Assembly (NCBI GenBank): GCA_029960045.1
Contig: JASCOV010000006.1
Coordinates: forward strand, 62,001 to 126,000
Source: Flavobacteriaceae bacterium PS02293
Lineage (GTDB): Bacteria > Bacteroidota > Bacteroidia > Flavobacteriales > Weeksellaceae
DNA: 64,000 nt
Reading direction: 5' to 3'
This document shows positions 1-5,705 of the stretch, piece after piece; position 1 is the first letter of the stretch, and every line of letters starts with the position of its first letter. The notes beneath the pieces were generated by a model. That model ran no database searches, was not told where the DNA came from, and worked only from the letters and a program-made list of their open reading frames with translations. Made by a program: the position numbers and the translations under genes.

Positions 1-464
1 TGGATTTTATATGTTGGCGATTTAAAAACTTTTAACGTTGAATATAATTTCTTTTTATCATTATTAACCAAATTTGTCTTTTGACTGATTTCAAAATCAC
101 TTTGGTAATTCAGAACTTTTATTTTTCCATCAGTTTCAATCCAAAGATCGCCATTATTAAGCATAATTCCACGCCAGCCAACTTCTGACCATTGATCAAT
201 TTTAGAATTTGAAATTTCATCAATAATTTTCTGATCAAAAATCTGATTGAATCTTTTCTTAAAATCAGCTTCGTTTTTGACGTTAGGAATTGGATATTCT
301 CTGTTTAAAGGATAATTAACAACCTTCGAAATTCCATCCACGTTTTTGGCTTTAAATAAGTTTACCAACTTTTGAATATTTTCGATCTCATTTTTATCCA
401 AATCATTTTGAGCAAACGAAAGATTGAAAATTAAAGAAAACAGAATCAGGATTTTGTATTTCAT
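1..464 (-). CDS. Secreted protein of unknown function, C-terminal part missing (runs off the window start)
   Basis: About 154 residues are visible, starting at an ATG whose complement is at 462-464. The N-terminus is a clear signal peptide (MKYKILILFSLIFNLSFAQ), so the product is exported. The rest is polar and mixed, with a W-rich stretch (WSEVGWRGIMLNNGDLWIE) as in small flavobacterial proteins that follow hydrolase genes. I do not recognise a family. The start codon lies only 5 bp from the TAAATTTA target duplication of the neighbouring transposon. Removing that element would place this gene about 10 bp behind the MBL hydrolase gene at 3502-4140, so it was probably the second gene of that operon and has been cut off from its promoter. 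Confidence 0.75.
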   Translation of the reverse strand, partial: MKYKILILFSLIFNLSFAQNDLDKNEIENIQKLVNLFKAKNVDGISKVVNYPLNREYPIPNVKNEADFKKRFNQIFDQKIIDEISNSKIDQWSEVGWRGIMLNNGDLWIETDGKIKVLNYQSDFEISQKTNLVNNDKKKLYSTLKVFKSPTYKI

Positions 465-469
465 CGATT

Positions 470-477
470 TAAATTTA
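470..477. repeat. Target-site duplication, left copy (TAAATTTA)
   Basis: This 8-bp sequence directly abuts the left inverted end of the IS1595 element and matches 3497-3504. It is its own reverse complement, so the match alone does not distinguish a direct from an inverted repeat. Its length fits the family and its placement outside the GG-starting ends supports a duplication. Confidence 0.8.
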
Positions 478-502
478 GGCAACAATACCCAAATTACACT
501 AA
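478..502 (+). repeat. Left terminal inverted repeat of the IS1595 element
   Basis: 25 bp starting GGCAACAATACCCA and ending TTACACTAA. It differs from the complement of 3472-3496 at four positions (C/T, A/T, AA/TT). The inner nine bases TTACACTAA recur at 1604-1612 in front of the transposase. Confidence 0.85.
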
Positions 503-509
503 ATTAAAA

Positions 510-535
510 AAAGACCAATTGAAACGCTGGTCTTT
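510..535. terminator. Subterminal hairpin, left end of the transposon
   Basis: AAAGACCA (510-517) pairs perfectly with TGGTCTTT (528-535) around a 10-base loop. A hairpin with the same arm core lies at the same relative place inside the right end (3430-3460). It could stop transcription entering the element, or be part of the transposition end. No strong U-run follows, so terminator function is inferred. Confidence 0.5.
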
Positions 536-542
536 ATTATTT

Positions 543-701
543 ATGGAGAATAATATTTACTTAAAAGATCTTACAGAAAAAGATCTAAAAATTTATGAAA
601 AAATAAAACCTCTTTTGAAAGGAATTAGTTATGAACAATTTCAAAATTTATTTAGAGCATTAATGGAATTTTCTAAAAATTCAGCCATTATTGGCGACTA
701 A
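543..701 (+). CDS. Small helical passenger protein, 52 aa, function unknown
   Basis: The ATG at 543 is chosen. An upstream in-frame TTG at 519 would lie inside the left-end hairpin. The product is short, charged and predicted helical (KDLTEKDLKIYEKIKPLL), with no signal peptide and no motif I recognise. It lies inside the IS1595 element and converges on the 59-aa ORF at 688-867, overlapping it by 14 bp. It could be a passenger gene or a chance ORF. Confidence 0.4.
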   Translation: MENNIYLKDLTEKDLKIYEKIKPLLKGISYEQFQNLFRALMEFSKNSAIIGD

Positions 702-867
702 TCATATTCTCGATTGTTTCAATAGCTTTGGTTATCTTAGGAATATCGTAATCTTTATTAAAAGATACATCTTCTTTGATTTCTTTGATTTCTTTTAATG
801 CCTTATCAAGTTTTTCTGATATTTCAACTAAAGTATCAATAATTGTGTTAGTTTGTTCTTGGTTCAT
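688..867 (-). CDS. Small coiled-coil-like passenger protein, 59 aa
   Basis: This ORF runs from the ATG complement at 865-867 to the stop at 688-690. The product is rich in E, K and I with heptad-like spacing (ISEKLDKALKEIKEIKEDV), suggesting a coiled coil. No family is recognised. A TAAATTTG box matching the Bacteroidota -7 element lies at 900-907 on the same strand, 33 bp upstream of the start, which favours a real gene. It is carried by the IS1595 element and overlaps the convergent 52-aa ORF by 14 bp. Confidence 0.5.
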   Translation of the reverse strand: MNQEQTNTIIDTLVEISEKLDKALKEIKEIKEDVSFNKDYDIPKITKAIETIENMISRQ

Positions 868-904
868 AATATGAATTTTTAATTTTGTTGTAAAAGTATC
901 AAAT

Positions 905-1288
905 TTATTTTTTCACTTCCCAATATTCCCATTCTTTTGTCCGAGGATTATAAATTTCCACACCCACAAAGTTGCCAGATTCATCATAGTAATTTCTTCT
1001 GGTATTGGAATTTTGGTTATTACCACCAGACTGTTGATTATAAGTGTCAATTCCAAGATCAAGTTTTGCAGGATCACGATATTGATAAGGTTGTTTTGTG
1101 TTTTGAGGTTGGACGGTGAAATACTCCCATTGTCGAGATAGATTGTTATAGATTTTATAGCCAATCAGATTTCCGATAGAATCGAAATATTCATAACGTT
1201 TATAAATTGAGTTATATTTTTCTACTACCGATTGAGAAAAACACAGAGTACCTAATAACAAGGATGAGAAAATAATTAGTTTTTTCAT
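905..1288 (-). CDS. Small secreted protein with two related YYD/EYF-type repeats, transposon passenger
   Basis: The start is placed at the ATG at 1288, because the signal peptide begins there (MKKLIIFSSLLLGTLCFSQ). A start at 1318 would add ten residues of non-signal sequence. The mature protein is about 108 aa and holds two copies of one pattern, Y-D-S/E-x-G-N-x-I/V-G-x-K/E-I-Y-N-x-x-x-x-x-W-E-Y, near the start and at the C-terminus, separated by a Q/N-rich linker. Such repeats suggest a small beta-sheet module. The function is unknown. It lies within the IS1595 element, pointing away from the structured RNA that starts about 50 bp upstream of it. Confidence 0.7.
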   Translation of the reverse strand: MKKLIIFSSLLLGTLCFSQSVVEKYNSIYKRYEYFDSIGNLIGYKIYNNLSRQWEYFTVQPQNTKQPYQYRDPAKLDLGIDTYNQQSGGNNQNSNTRRNYYDESGNFVGVEIYNPRTKEWEYWEVKK

Positions 1289-1336
1289 AAGTGAAATTTT
1301 AGATTCACCCAGTCCCAAAGTGAAGGTTTATAAATG

Positions 1337-1508
1337 CAGAAAGCGTGGAACTAAACTTAATTTGCAATAGGAGGTTCTGACAAAACCATACAACACAAAC
1401 AAGATTAGCCCACGCCATAGGCATGAGCATCAAACTGTTCATTCTGTGTTGTATTTTGAAACTGTCAGATTTCCTATTACAGAATAAAAGCTAACGCTTT
1501 CTTTTTTT
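1337..1508 (+). ncRNA. Candidate structured RNA with a long irregular hairpin, 6S RNA-like
   Basis: About 170 nt fold into one long interrupted hairpin with four perfect arms in nested order: AGAAAGCGT 1338-1346 with 1494-1502; AATAGGA 1366-1372 with 1472-1478; TCTGACA 1376-1382 with 1463-1469; ATACAACACA 1388-1397 with 1445-1454. Unpaired stretches separate the arms and a larger apical region lies at 1398-1444. The closing stem is followed by a T-run (1502-1508), so the + strand should be the transcript with a built-in terminator. A long rod with internal bubbles and no ORF is the hallmark of 6S RNA, and a flavobacterial RNA class (Flavo-1) has been linked to 6S. That identity is inference. 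Oddly, it lies inside a transposon. A MITE-like palindrome is the alternative. Confidence 0.55.
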
Positions 1509-1603
1509 CGATAAAATATGTGGTATTTGTCCCACACATTACAAAGATATAAAAATTAGAAAAACGAAAACATACATATTAGTTATTTTAAAATAGAAGT
1601 TTT

Positions 1604-1629
1604 TTACACTAAATTTTAGATTGGTGTAA
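1604..1629. promoter_or_regulatory. Operator-like palindrome upstream of the transposase gene
   Basis: TTACACTAA (1604-1612), an 8-base spacer and TTGGTGTAA (1621-1629) form an inverted repeat with one mismatch. The left half-site is identical to the inner nine bases of both terminal repeats of the element. It lies 30 bp before the transposase ATG and just before a TAATTTTTG sequence that could serve as the -7 region. The simplest reading is autoregulation: transposase bound here represses its own promoter. Confidence 0.5.
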
Positions 1630-1658
1630 TTTTTGACTATATTAAAAAAAAGAAACAG

Positions 1659-2573
1659 ATGTTTAATTCGGATTTCAATTCTTTAGTAGAAGTAATGCAG
1701 GTTTTTTCGACTGAAGAAAAATGTATAGAACACTTAGAAGAACTTTATTGGCAAGGCGTTCCAATTAGTCCCTTTGTAGAAGGCTCAAAGGTTTATAAAT
1801 GTAAGAACGGAAAATATAAATGTAAAGACAGCGGTAAATACTTTGATGTAAAAACAGGTAGTATGTTCGCAGGTACCAAGGTCAGTTTACAACAATGGTT
1901 CTGTGCAATTTATCTAGTGATAAATCATAAGAAAGGCGTAAGTTCCGCTCAATTGGGTAGAGACTTAAATATATCACAGAAAACTGCTTGGTATATGTTG
2001 AATCGAATCCGAAAATGTTTTGGAATTGAAAATTACAATAAGCTTGATGATGTAGTCGAAGCTGATGAAGCATTTTATGGCGGGCTTAATAAAAATAGAC
2101 ATAAAAATAAAAAGATTCCACACTCGCAAGGAAGAGCATGTGTAGATAAAACACCAGTCTTAGGATTATTACAACGAGGTGGAAAGTTAACAGCTATTGT
2201 AACAAAAAACACATCAAAAGAATCATTGCAACCTGTTATAAGAAAATATGTAAAACCTCAGACAATATTCATCACAGATGATTGGAAAGGTTATAGAAAT
2301 ATGCCTGAGTATAATCATTGTGTTGTCAAAAACTATAAAGAAAAAATATATGACCATACTATTCACACCAACAATATTGAATCGGCGTGGAAAATTATGA
2401 AAAATAGTCTGAGAGATATGTATAATTCGGTATCGAAAAAATATCTACAGATGTACGTTGATGAATTTGTTTTTCGTTTTAATACACGAGAAATGAAATC
2501 AGGAATTAGATTTAATTACTTACTTTTGAATTCTAATATTAGAACAAAATACAAAGATCTGATTCATGTATAA
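1659..2573 (+). CDS. IS1595-family (ISXO2-like) DDE transposase
   Basis: At 304 aa this is full length for the family. The N-terminus (about 20-70) resembles the family zinc ribbon, but only the second Cys pair region (YKCKNGKYKCKD) is kept and the first CxxC is absent. Residues about 75-120 form the helix-turn-helix segment (SLQQWFCAIYLV, SSAQLGRDLNISQKTAWYMLNRI). The catalytic DDE core is visible: D136 in EADEAFYGG, D207/D208 in FITDDWKGY, then the HTNNIES motif with N238 and E241. No frameshift is seen, so the enzyme is probably active. It acts on the ends at 478 and 3496. Its stop codon overlaps the start of the 92-aa passenger ORF. Confidence 0.93.
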   Translation: MFNSDFNSLVEVMQVFSTEEKCIEHLEELYWQGVPISPFVEGSKVYKCKNGKYKCKDSGKYFDVKTGSMFAGTKVSLQQWFCAIYLVINHKKGVSSAQLGRDLNISQKTAWYMLNRIRKCFGIENYNKLDDVVEADEAFYGGLNKNRHKNKKIPHSQGRACVDKTPVLGLLQRGGKLTAIVTKNTSKESLQPVIRKYVKPQTIFITDDWKGYRNMPEYNHCVVKNYKEKIYDHTIHTNNIESAWKIMKNSLRDMYNSVSKKYLQMYVDEFVFRFNTREMKSGIRFNYLLLNSNIRTKYKDLIHV

Positions 2574-2844
2574 ATTAGAAGAAAAAGAATTATTAATAAG
2601 GGCGGATATTAGAAATGTAGAGTTCAATAATGAATACTACTTTTCTATAGAAGATATTGCTATGGAAATAAAAGAAGATTTATCAGAAATCAAAACTATC
2701 GTATTACCTATAAATGAAAAGTATATAGAAGTTGCTAAAATATCGGATATAGAAAAAGGTCGTAAGAAAAAAACTCAAGAAGAACTATCTGAATTTAATC
2801 AAGCACTTTTAAAAGCTCGTAATTTTAAAAGTGATAATAAATAG
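2566..2844 (+). CDS. Passenger protein of the IS1595 element, 92 aa, function unknown
   Basis: The ATG at 2566 overlaps the transposase stop by 8 bp, so translation is probably coupled and both come from one mRNA. The product is acidic and lysine-rich at the end (KGRKKKTQEELSEFNQALLKARNFK). The core (NVEFNNEYYFSIEDIAMEIKE) loosely resembles the start of BRO-N/antirepressor domains, in which a small beta unit precedes a DNA-binding helix. This likeness is weak and I do not assign a function. An accessory DNA-binding or regulatory role in transposition is possible. Confidence 0.7.
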   Translation: MYKLEEKELLIRADIRNVEFNNEYYFSIEDIAMEIKEDLSEIKTIVLPINEKYIEVAKISDIEKGRKKKTQEELSEFNQALLKARNFKSDNK

Positions 2845-2850
2845 TAATAA

Positions 2851-2909
2851 TGTTATAGAAACAAATGTTACTATAACAATTTCTTTTGGTAATTAAAGAA
2901 ATTGTTATA
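2851..2909 (+). terminator. Two mutually exclusive hairpins after the transposase operon
   Basis: TATAACAATTTCTTT (2872-2886) and AAAGAAATTGTTATA (2895-2909) form a perfect 15-bp stem with an 8-base loop. An alternative 8-bp stem pairs TGTTATAG (2851-2858) with CTATAACA (2871-2878) and shares seven bases with it. The larger hairpin probably ends the transposase mRNA or protects its 3' end. No U-run follows, so Rho-independent termination is uncertain. Confidence 0.45.
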
Positions 2910-3033
2910 CATTTGCATAACGAAATGCTATTATATTTGATAGAATAAGAAATAATAATCCTTATCTAAAAGTTAAATTATAATTAGATTGTCAAACTAA
3001 AATGTCTATCCAAAAAACATATAAAAAAAATAA

Positions 3034-3057
3034 CCTTTCATCCACGGGAATGAAAGG
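3034..3057 (-). terminator. Terminator of the 40-aa ORF
   Basis: CCTTTCAT (3034-3041) pairs with ATGAAAGG (3050-3057). On the minus strand a run of T (complement of 3023-3030) follows, as expected of an intrinsic terminator for the ORF at 3076-3198. Confidence 0.7.
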
Positions 3058-3075
3058 CTATCTACTTGTTGGTAG

Positions 3076-3198
3076 TTATTTTAACTCTACCCAAAATGCG
3101 TAAGTACCTTTATCTTTACAGTATCTTTTACCATTTCTGGTAATGCATTTTCTGTAAATTTTAACGTATGTTACGCCGTCTATAATTTTAGTTTCCAT
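3076..3198 (-). CDS. Small basic protein, 40 aa, transposon passenger
   Basis: This ORF runs from the ATG complement at 3196-3198 to the stop at 3076-3078, and an intrinsic terminator follows within 20 bp. The sequence has a regular pattern with two Cys residues (KIYRKCITRNGKRYCKDKGTY) ending in an aromatic/hydrophobic strand (AFWVELK). Small proteins of this pattern are common in flavobacterial intergenic DNA, but I know no function. The terminator and coding-like composition favour a real gene. Confidence 0.55.
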   Translation of the reverse strand: METKIIDGVTYVKIYRKCITRNGKRYCKDKGTYAFWVELK

Positions 3199-3471
3199 AA
3201 TTACTGTATGGGGGTTCTAAAGTTATAAGTAAATCAAAAGTTCTTGAGTTCGTACCTCAGGAACTTTTTACATAGTACACTCGCAGGATTACTCCCATTA
3301 GTCCCGTGCCTAATATTTTACGAATACAAAATTAACTTAATTATTAATAAAATACAAATACCTAATAAAACTTGTTAACAATTTTTATTAAAAACACTGA
3401 TTATCAAGTGTATATAAATGTTCACAATAAAAAGACCATACAATGACAGTATGGTCTTTATTTTTATGGAC
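3199..3471. other. Non-coding stretch in the right part of the transposon
   Basis: No ORF longer than about 30 codons is seen. It holds a strong hairpin, GTTCTTGAG (3240-3248) with CTCAGGAAC (3257-3265) flanked by A and T runs, and a more GC-rich patch at 3280-3315. These could form the leader of the 40-aa ORF on the minus strand. The right-end hairpin follows at 3430-3460. Confidence 0.4.
3430..3460. terminator. Subterminal hairpin, right end of the transposon
   Basis: AAAGACCATAC and GTATGGTCTTT pair over 11 bp with a short loop, and T-rich sequence follows on both sides. The AAAGACCA/TGGTCTTT core is the same as in the hairpin inside the left end. It would also insulate the element from transcripts of the neighbouring genes. 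Confidence 0.6.
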
Positions 3472-3496
3472 TTAGTGTAAAATGGGTATAGTTACC
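3472..3496 (-). repeat. Right terminal inverted repeat of the IS1595 element
   Basis: Read on the minus strand it starts GGTAACTATACCCA and ends TTACACTAA, matching the left end at 21 of 25 positions. Confidence 0.85.
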
Positions 3497-3504
3497 TAAA
3501 TTTA
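3497..3504. repeat. Target-site duplication, right copy (TAAATTTA)
   Basis: This 8-bp copy matches 470-477. Its last three bases are the complement of the TAA stop codon of the MBL hydrolase gene, so the duplication preserved the stop codon when the element inserted. Confidence 0.8.
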
Positions 3505-4140
3505 TTTCAAAAATGAATTATGTGCTTTTTCAAAACCAATTGTGGTAGATTCTCCGTGTCCGCTGAAAACTTTCGTAGATTCCGTAAGTGTCAGTAATTT
3601 AGTTTTAATACTTGTAATTAGTTGGTTGTAATCGCCTTTGTAAAGATCTGTTCTACCTATACTCATCATAAAAAGCGCATCACCGGAAATCACAAATTCA
3701 TTATCCTTATTATAAAAAGCCACACTTCCCGGCGAATGTCCCGGAACATCAAAAATTTGAAAAGTATCAGAACCTAATTTCAATTCGTCGCCTTCTTTTA
3801 TATTTTTAATTTCGCCTTTGAAAGCCGGAAAAAAGAAACCATAATTCTTTGCTGTAAAAGGAGCTTTTTCGAGAATTTCAATTTCATTAAAGTGAACTAA
3901 AACTGGAACTTGAAAATTATCATAAGCCCATTGCAAACCTATAATATGATCGATATGAGCGTGCGTCAATAGAATATTCTGAATTTTAAGATCTTTGGAT
4001 TTGATAAAATCACTTAAAACTTTGGTTTCTGCATCAGGCATATTTCCCGGATCTATAAGAAAAGCCTCCTTTTCATCGTTATAAATGAGGTACGTATTTT
4101 CGGAAAACGGATTGAAAGTGAAAGATTCTACGTGTAACAT
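3502..4140 (-). CDS. MBL-fold metallo-hydrolase (glyoxalase II-like)
   Basis: A 212-aa protein of the metallo-beta-lactamase superfamily, cytoplasmic (no signal peptide). The zinc-binding motif H60-A-H62-I-D64-H65 (LLTHAHIDHIIG) is complete. GHSPGSVAF near 135, SGDALF with the bridging Asp near 155, and SGHGESTTIG near 195 supply the remaining ligands. Such short forms hydrolyse thioesters such as S-lactoylglutathione analogues, but the substrate here is not shown. It is divergent from the plug gene at 4185. The IS1595 element sits at its stop codon, whose TAA is part of the target duplication. The gene is intact but has lost its downstream partner. Confidence 0.9.
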   Translation of the reverse strand: MLHVESFTFNPFSENTYLIYNDEKEAFLIDPGNMPDAETKVLSDFIKSKDLKIQNILLTHAHIDHIIGLQWAYDNFQVPVLVHFNEIEILEKAPFTAKNYGFFFPAFKGEIKNIKEGDELKLGSDTFQIFDVPGHSPGSVAFYNKDNEFVISGDALFMMSIGRTDLYKGDYNQLITSIKTKLLTLTESTKVFSGHGESTTIGFEKAHNSFLK

Positions 4141-4184
4141 TTTTTTAATTTAACTGTAAAAATATAAAACATTAACTTAGCGAT

Positions 4185-5263
4185 ATGAAGTTAACCAGAC
4201 TATTTTTTCTTTTTTTAAGTGTAATGACATTCGCTCAGGAAATTGGAGGCGTACAGATTTTCAACCCTAAAACCAATGACGAAACGCCTGTTATTGCACA
4301 AGGTGGACAATTAATCCTGAGATTTGATGATCTTTCCAACTCCAGTCAACTTTATCGTTATACTTATAAACATTACAACCGAAACTGGGAAGAAGACGGG
4401 CTTTTCTTTACCGAATATGCGAATGGAAGTATGAATGCTTTGATCGATCAATTTCAATATTCATTCAATACTTATCAAAAATATACGCATTACGAATTGG
4501 TTTTTCCGAACGAGAAAATCCAGCCAAAAATTTCCGGAAATTATGAGATTATCGTTTATAAAGATTCTCAGGACAAACCTTTATTCAAAAAAAGATTTTC
4601 GATTTATGAAGATGGAGCAAATCTTGGAATCAATGTAACTCATTAAAAAATATTCGTCCGAGTTCTACTTTGGGAAATCAGCTTCTTTTTCAACAATTAG
4701 GACTAGCTTTTCCTGGAAATAATGAATTCTATTATTATGATAACAAAATAATGAATCAGGCATTAGATATGGTTGCAAACACGGAAAATATCGATGGGAA
4801 AAATTACACTTATCTTCATCCTGTTTGGGCTTATCCGGGCGATTATCAATATCAACCTGATGTGAATGGTGCTTATTATTTCAGAAGAAATGATCTTGGA
4901 ATAGAGAGAGATGCTGACAGAGAAGGCGATTATTCTTGGGTTTATTTTGCGCTCGACAGTCAGAAATCTGATAAAGAATTCTATATTCTCGGATTGTTCA
5001 ATGATTACAAAGCTGATGCAAAAAGTCAAATGCAATACGACGAAAAAGCTCAAAAATACATAGCTAAAATTTACTTAAAACAAGGTTTTTACAGTTACAT
5101 TATCGCAACAAAAGGTTCTGATGGAAAACTAAATTACGGCGAAGTCAACGGAAACTTCTGGCAGACAGAAAATCTATATCAAGCGTTTTTATATTACACC
5201 CCATTCGGTAGAAACTTCGATGGATTGATTGGTTATGGAGAATTCCGTACGCCTATCAGATAA
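4185..5263 (+). pseudogene. T9SS plug protein (DUF5103), broken by an internal deletion and frameshift
   Basis: Two reading frames together cover one DUF5103/T9SS plug protein. The first part (4185-4646) has a signal peptide (MKLTRLFFLFLSVMTFAQ) and the N-terminal domain and stops at TAA 4644-4646. The second part is open in another frame from about 4640 to 5263 (NIRPSSTLGNQLLFQQ and onwards) and has no start of its own. From memory of the family, about 45 residues between the halves are absent, so this is a deletion of roughly 130 bp, not a single-base slip. TCATTA lies at the junction (4640-4645), suggesting deletion between short direct repeats. In working relatives this periplasmic plug closes the SprA channel of the type IX secretion system. 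Confidence 0.8.
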
Positions 5264-5333
5264 TATTTTTGGTCTCAAATTTTATTTTAATTTTTTGGAA
5301 CATTTTTCGCTATATTTCTGAAAACAAAATCTT

Positions 5334-5627
5334 ATGGAGTTACTCTTCGAAAACAGCAAATCTGGAAATGGCGGATTCATCTCAATGAAAAATCAGCAGG
5401 AAGAAATCGGAAGATTGACTTACACGATTGTTCCGGAACTTAAAAAACTGATTGTAAGTTATGTGATGGTCTTTCCAAAATTTGAAGGTCAAGGCCTTGG
5501 AAAAAAATTAGTAGAAAAATCCGTTGAATTTGCCCGAAAAAATGGATGGACTATAAAAGCGCATTGTTCTTATGCACATTCCGTTCTCAGTAGAAAACAG
5601 GATGTTGAAGATGTCTTTGTATCTTAA
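5334..5627 (+). CDS. GNAT-like N-acetyltransferase (Acetyltransf_CG type)
   Basis: A 97-aa protein of the small YidJ-like acetyltransferase group. The acetyl-CoA loop is visible as FEGQGLGKKLVEKSVEFARKNG (about 52-73). The family ending with a short helix after a conserved Cys/His region (AHCSYAHSVL) is also present. The substrate is unknown. It stands alone, about 70 bp after the broken plug gene and before a shared terminator with rho. Confidence 0.85.
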   Translation: MELLFENSKSGNGGFISMKNQQEEIGRLTYTIVPELKKLIVSYVMVFPKFEGQGLGKKLVEKSVEFARKNGWTIKAHCSYAHSVLSRKQDVEDVFVS

Positions 5628-5652
5628 ATAAAGCAAATTCCACTTTAAATAA

Positions 5653-5686
5653 AAATCCCGCCTTGTTAGAAAACGAGACGGGATTT
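5653..5686. terminator. Bidirectional terminator between the acetyltransferase gene and rho
   Basis: AAATCCCGCCTTGTT pairs with AACGAGACGGGATTT (one mismatch, one G-U), a 15-bp stem with A-rich and T-rich flanks on both sides. It can serve both convergent genes. Confidence 0.85.
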
Positions 5687-5705
5687 GTTTATTCTAATGA
5701 GAAAT

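Larger units (their letters stand above)
478..3496 (+). mobile_element. IS1595-family transposon with passenger genes (about 3.0 kb)
   Basis: The ends are 25-bp imperfect inverted repeats: 478-502 against the complement of 3472-3496 (21 of 25 match). Both begin GG(C/T)AAC(A/T)ATACCCA and end TTACACTAA. Identical 8-bp copies of TAAATTTA lie directly outside at 470-477 and 3497-3504, which fits the 8-bp target duplication known for the IS1595 family. Inside each end a hairpin with AAAGACCA/TGGTCTTT arms follows. Contents, left to right: two small convergent ORFs, a secreted protein, a structured RNA, the ISXO2-type transposase, a 92-aa passenger ORF and a 40-aa ORF. Joining the flanks across one TAAATTTA gives the MBL stop codon followed about 10 bp later by the ATG of the gene at 1-464, a natural operon junction. 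This supports a single insertion event. Confidence 0.85.

Noticed and set aside
1604..3484. A shorter transposon bounded by TTACACTAA at 1604 and TTAGTGTAA at 3472
   Set aside because: Only 9-11 bases match at 1604. The match at 478-502 covers 25 bp, starts with GG like the right end, and has the 8-bp duplication outside it. The 1604 copy is better explained as an operator.
4185..5263. Programmed frameshift in the plug gene
   Set aside because: A frameshift alone would leave all residues in place. Here family sequence is missing between the halves and no slippery sequence with a downstream structure is seen, so deletion fits better.
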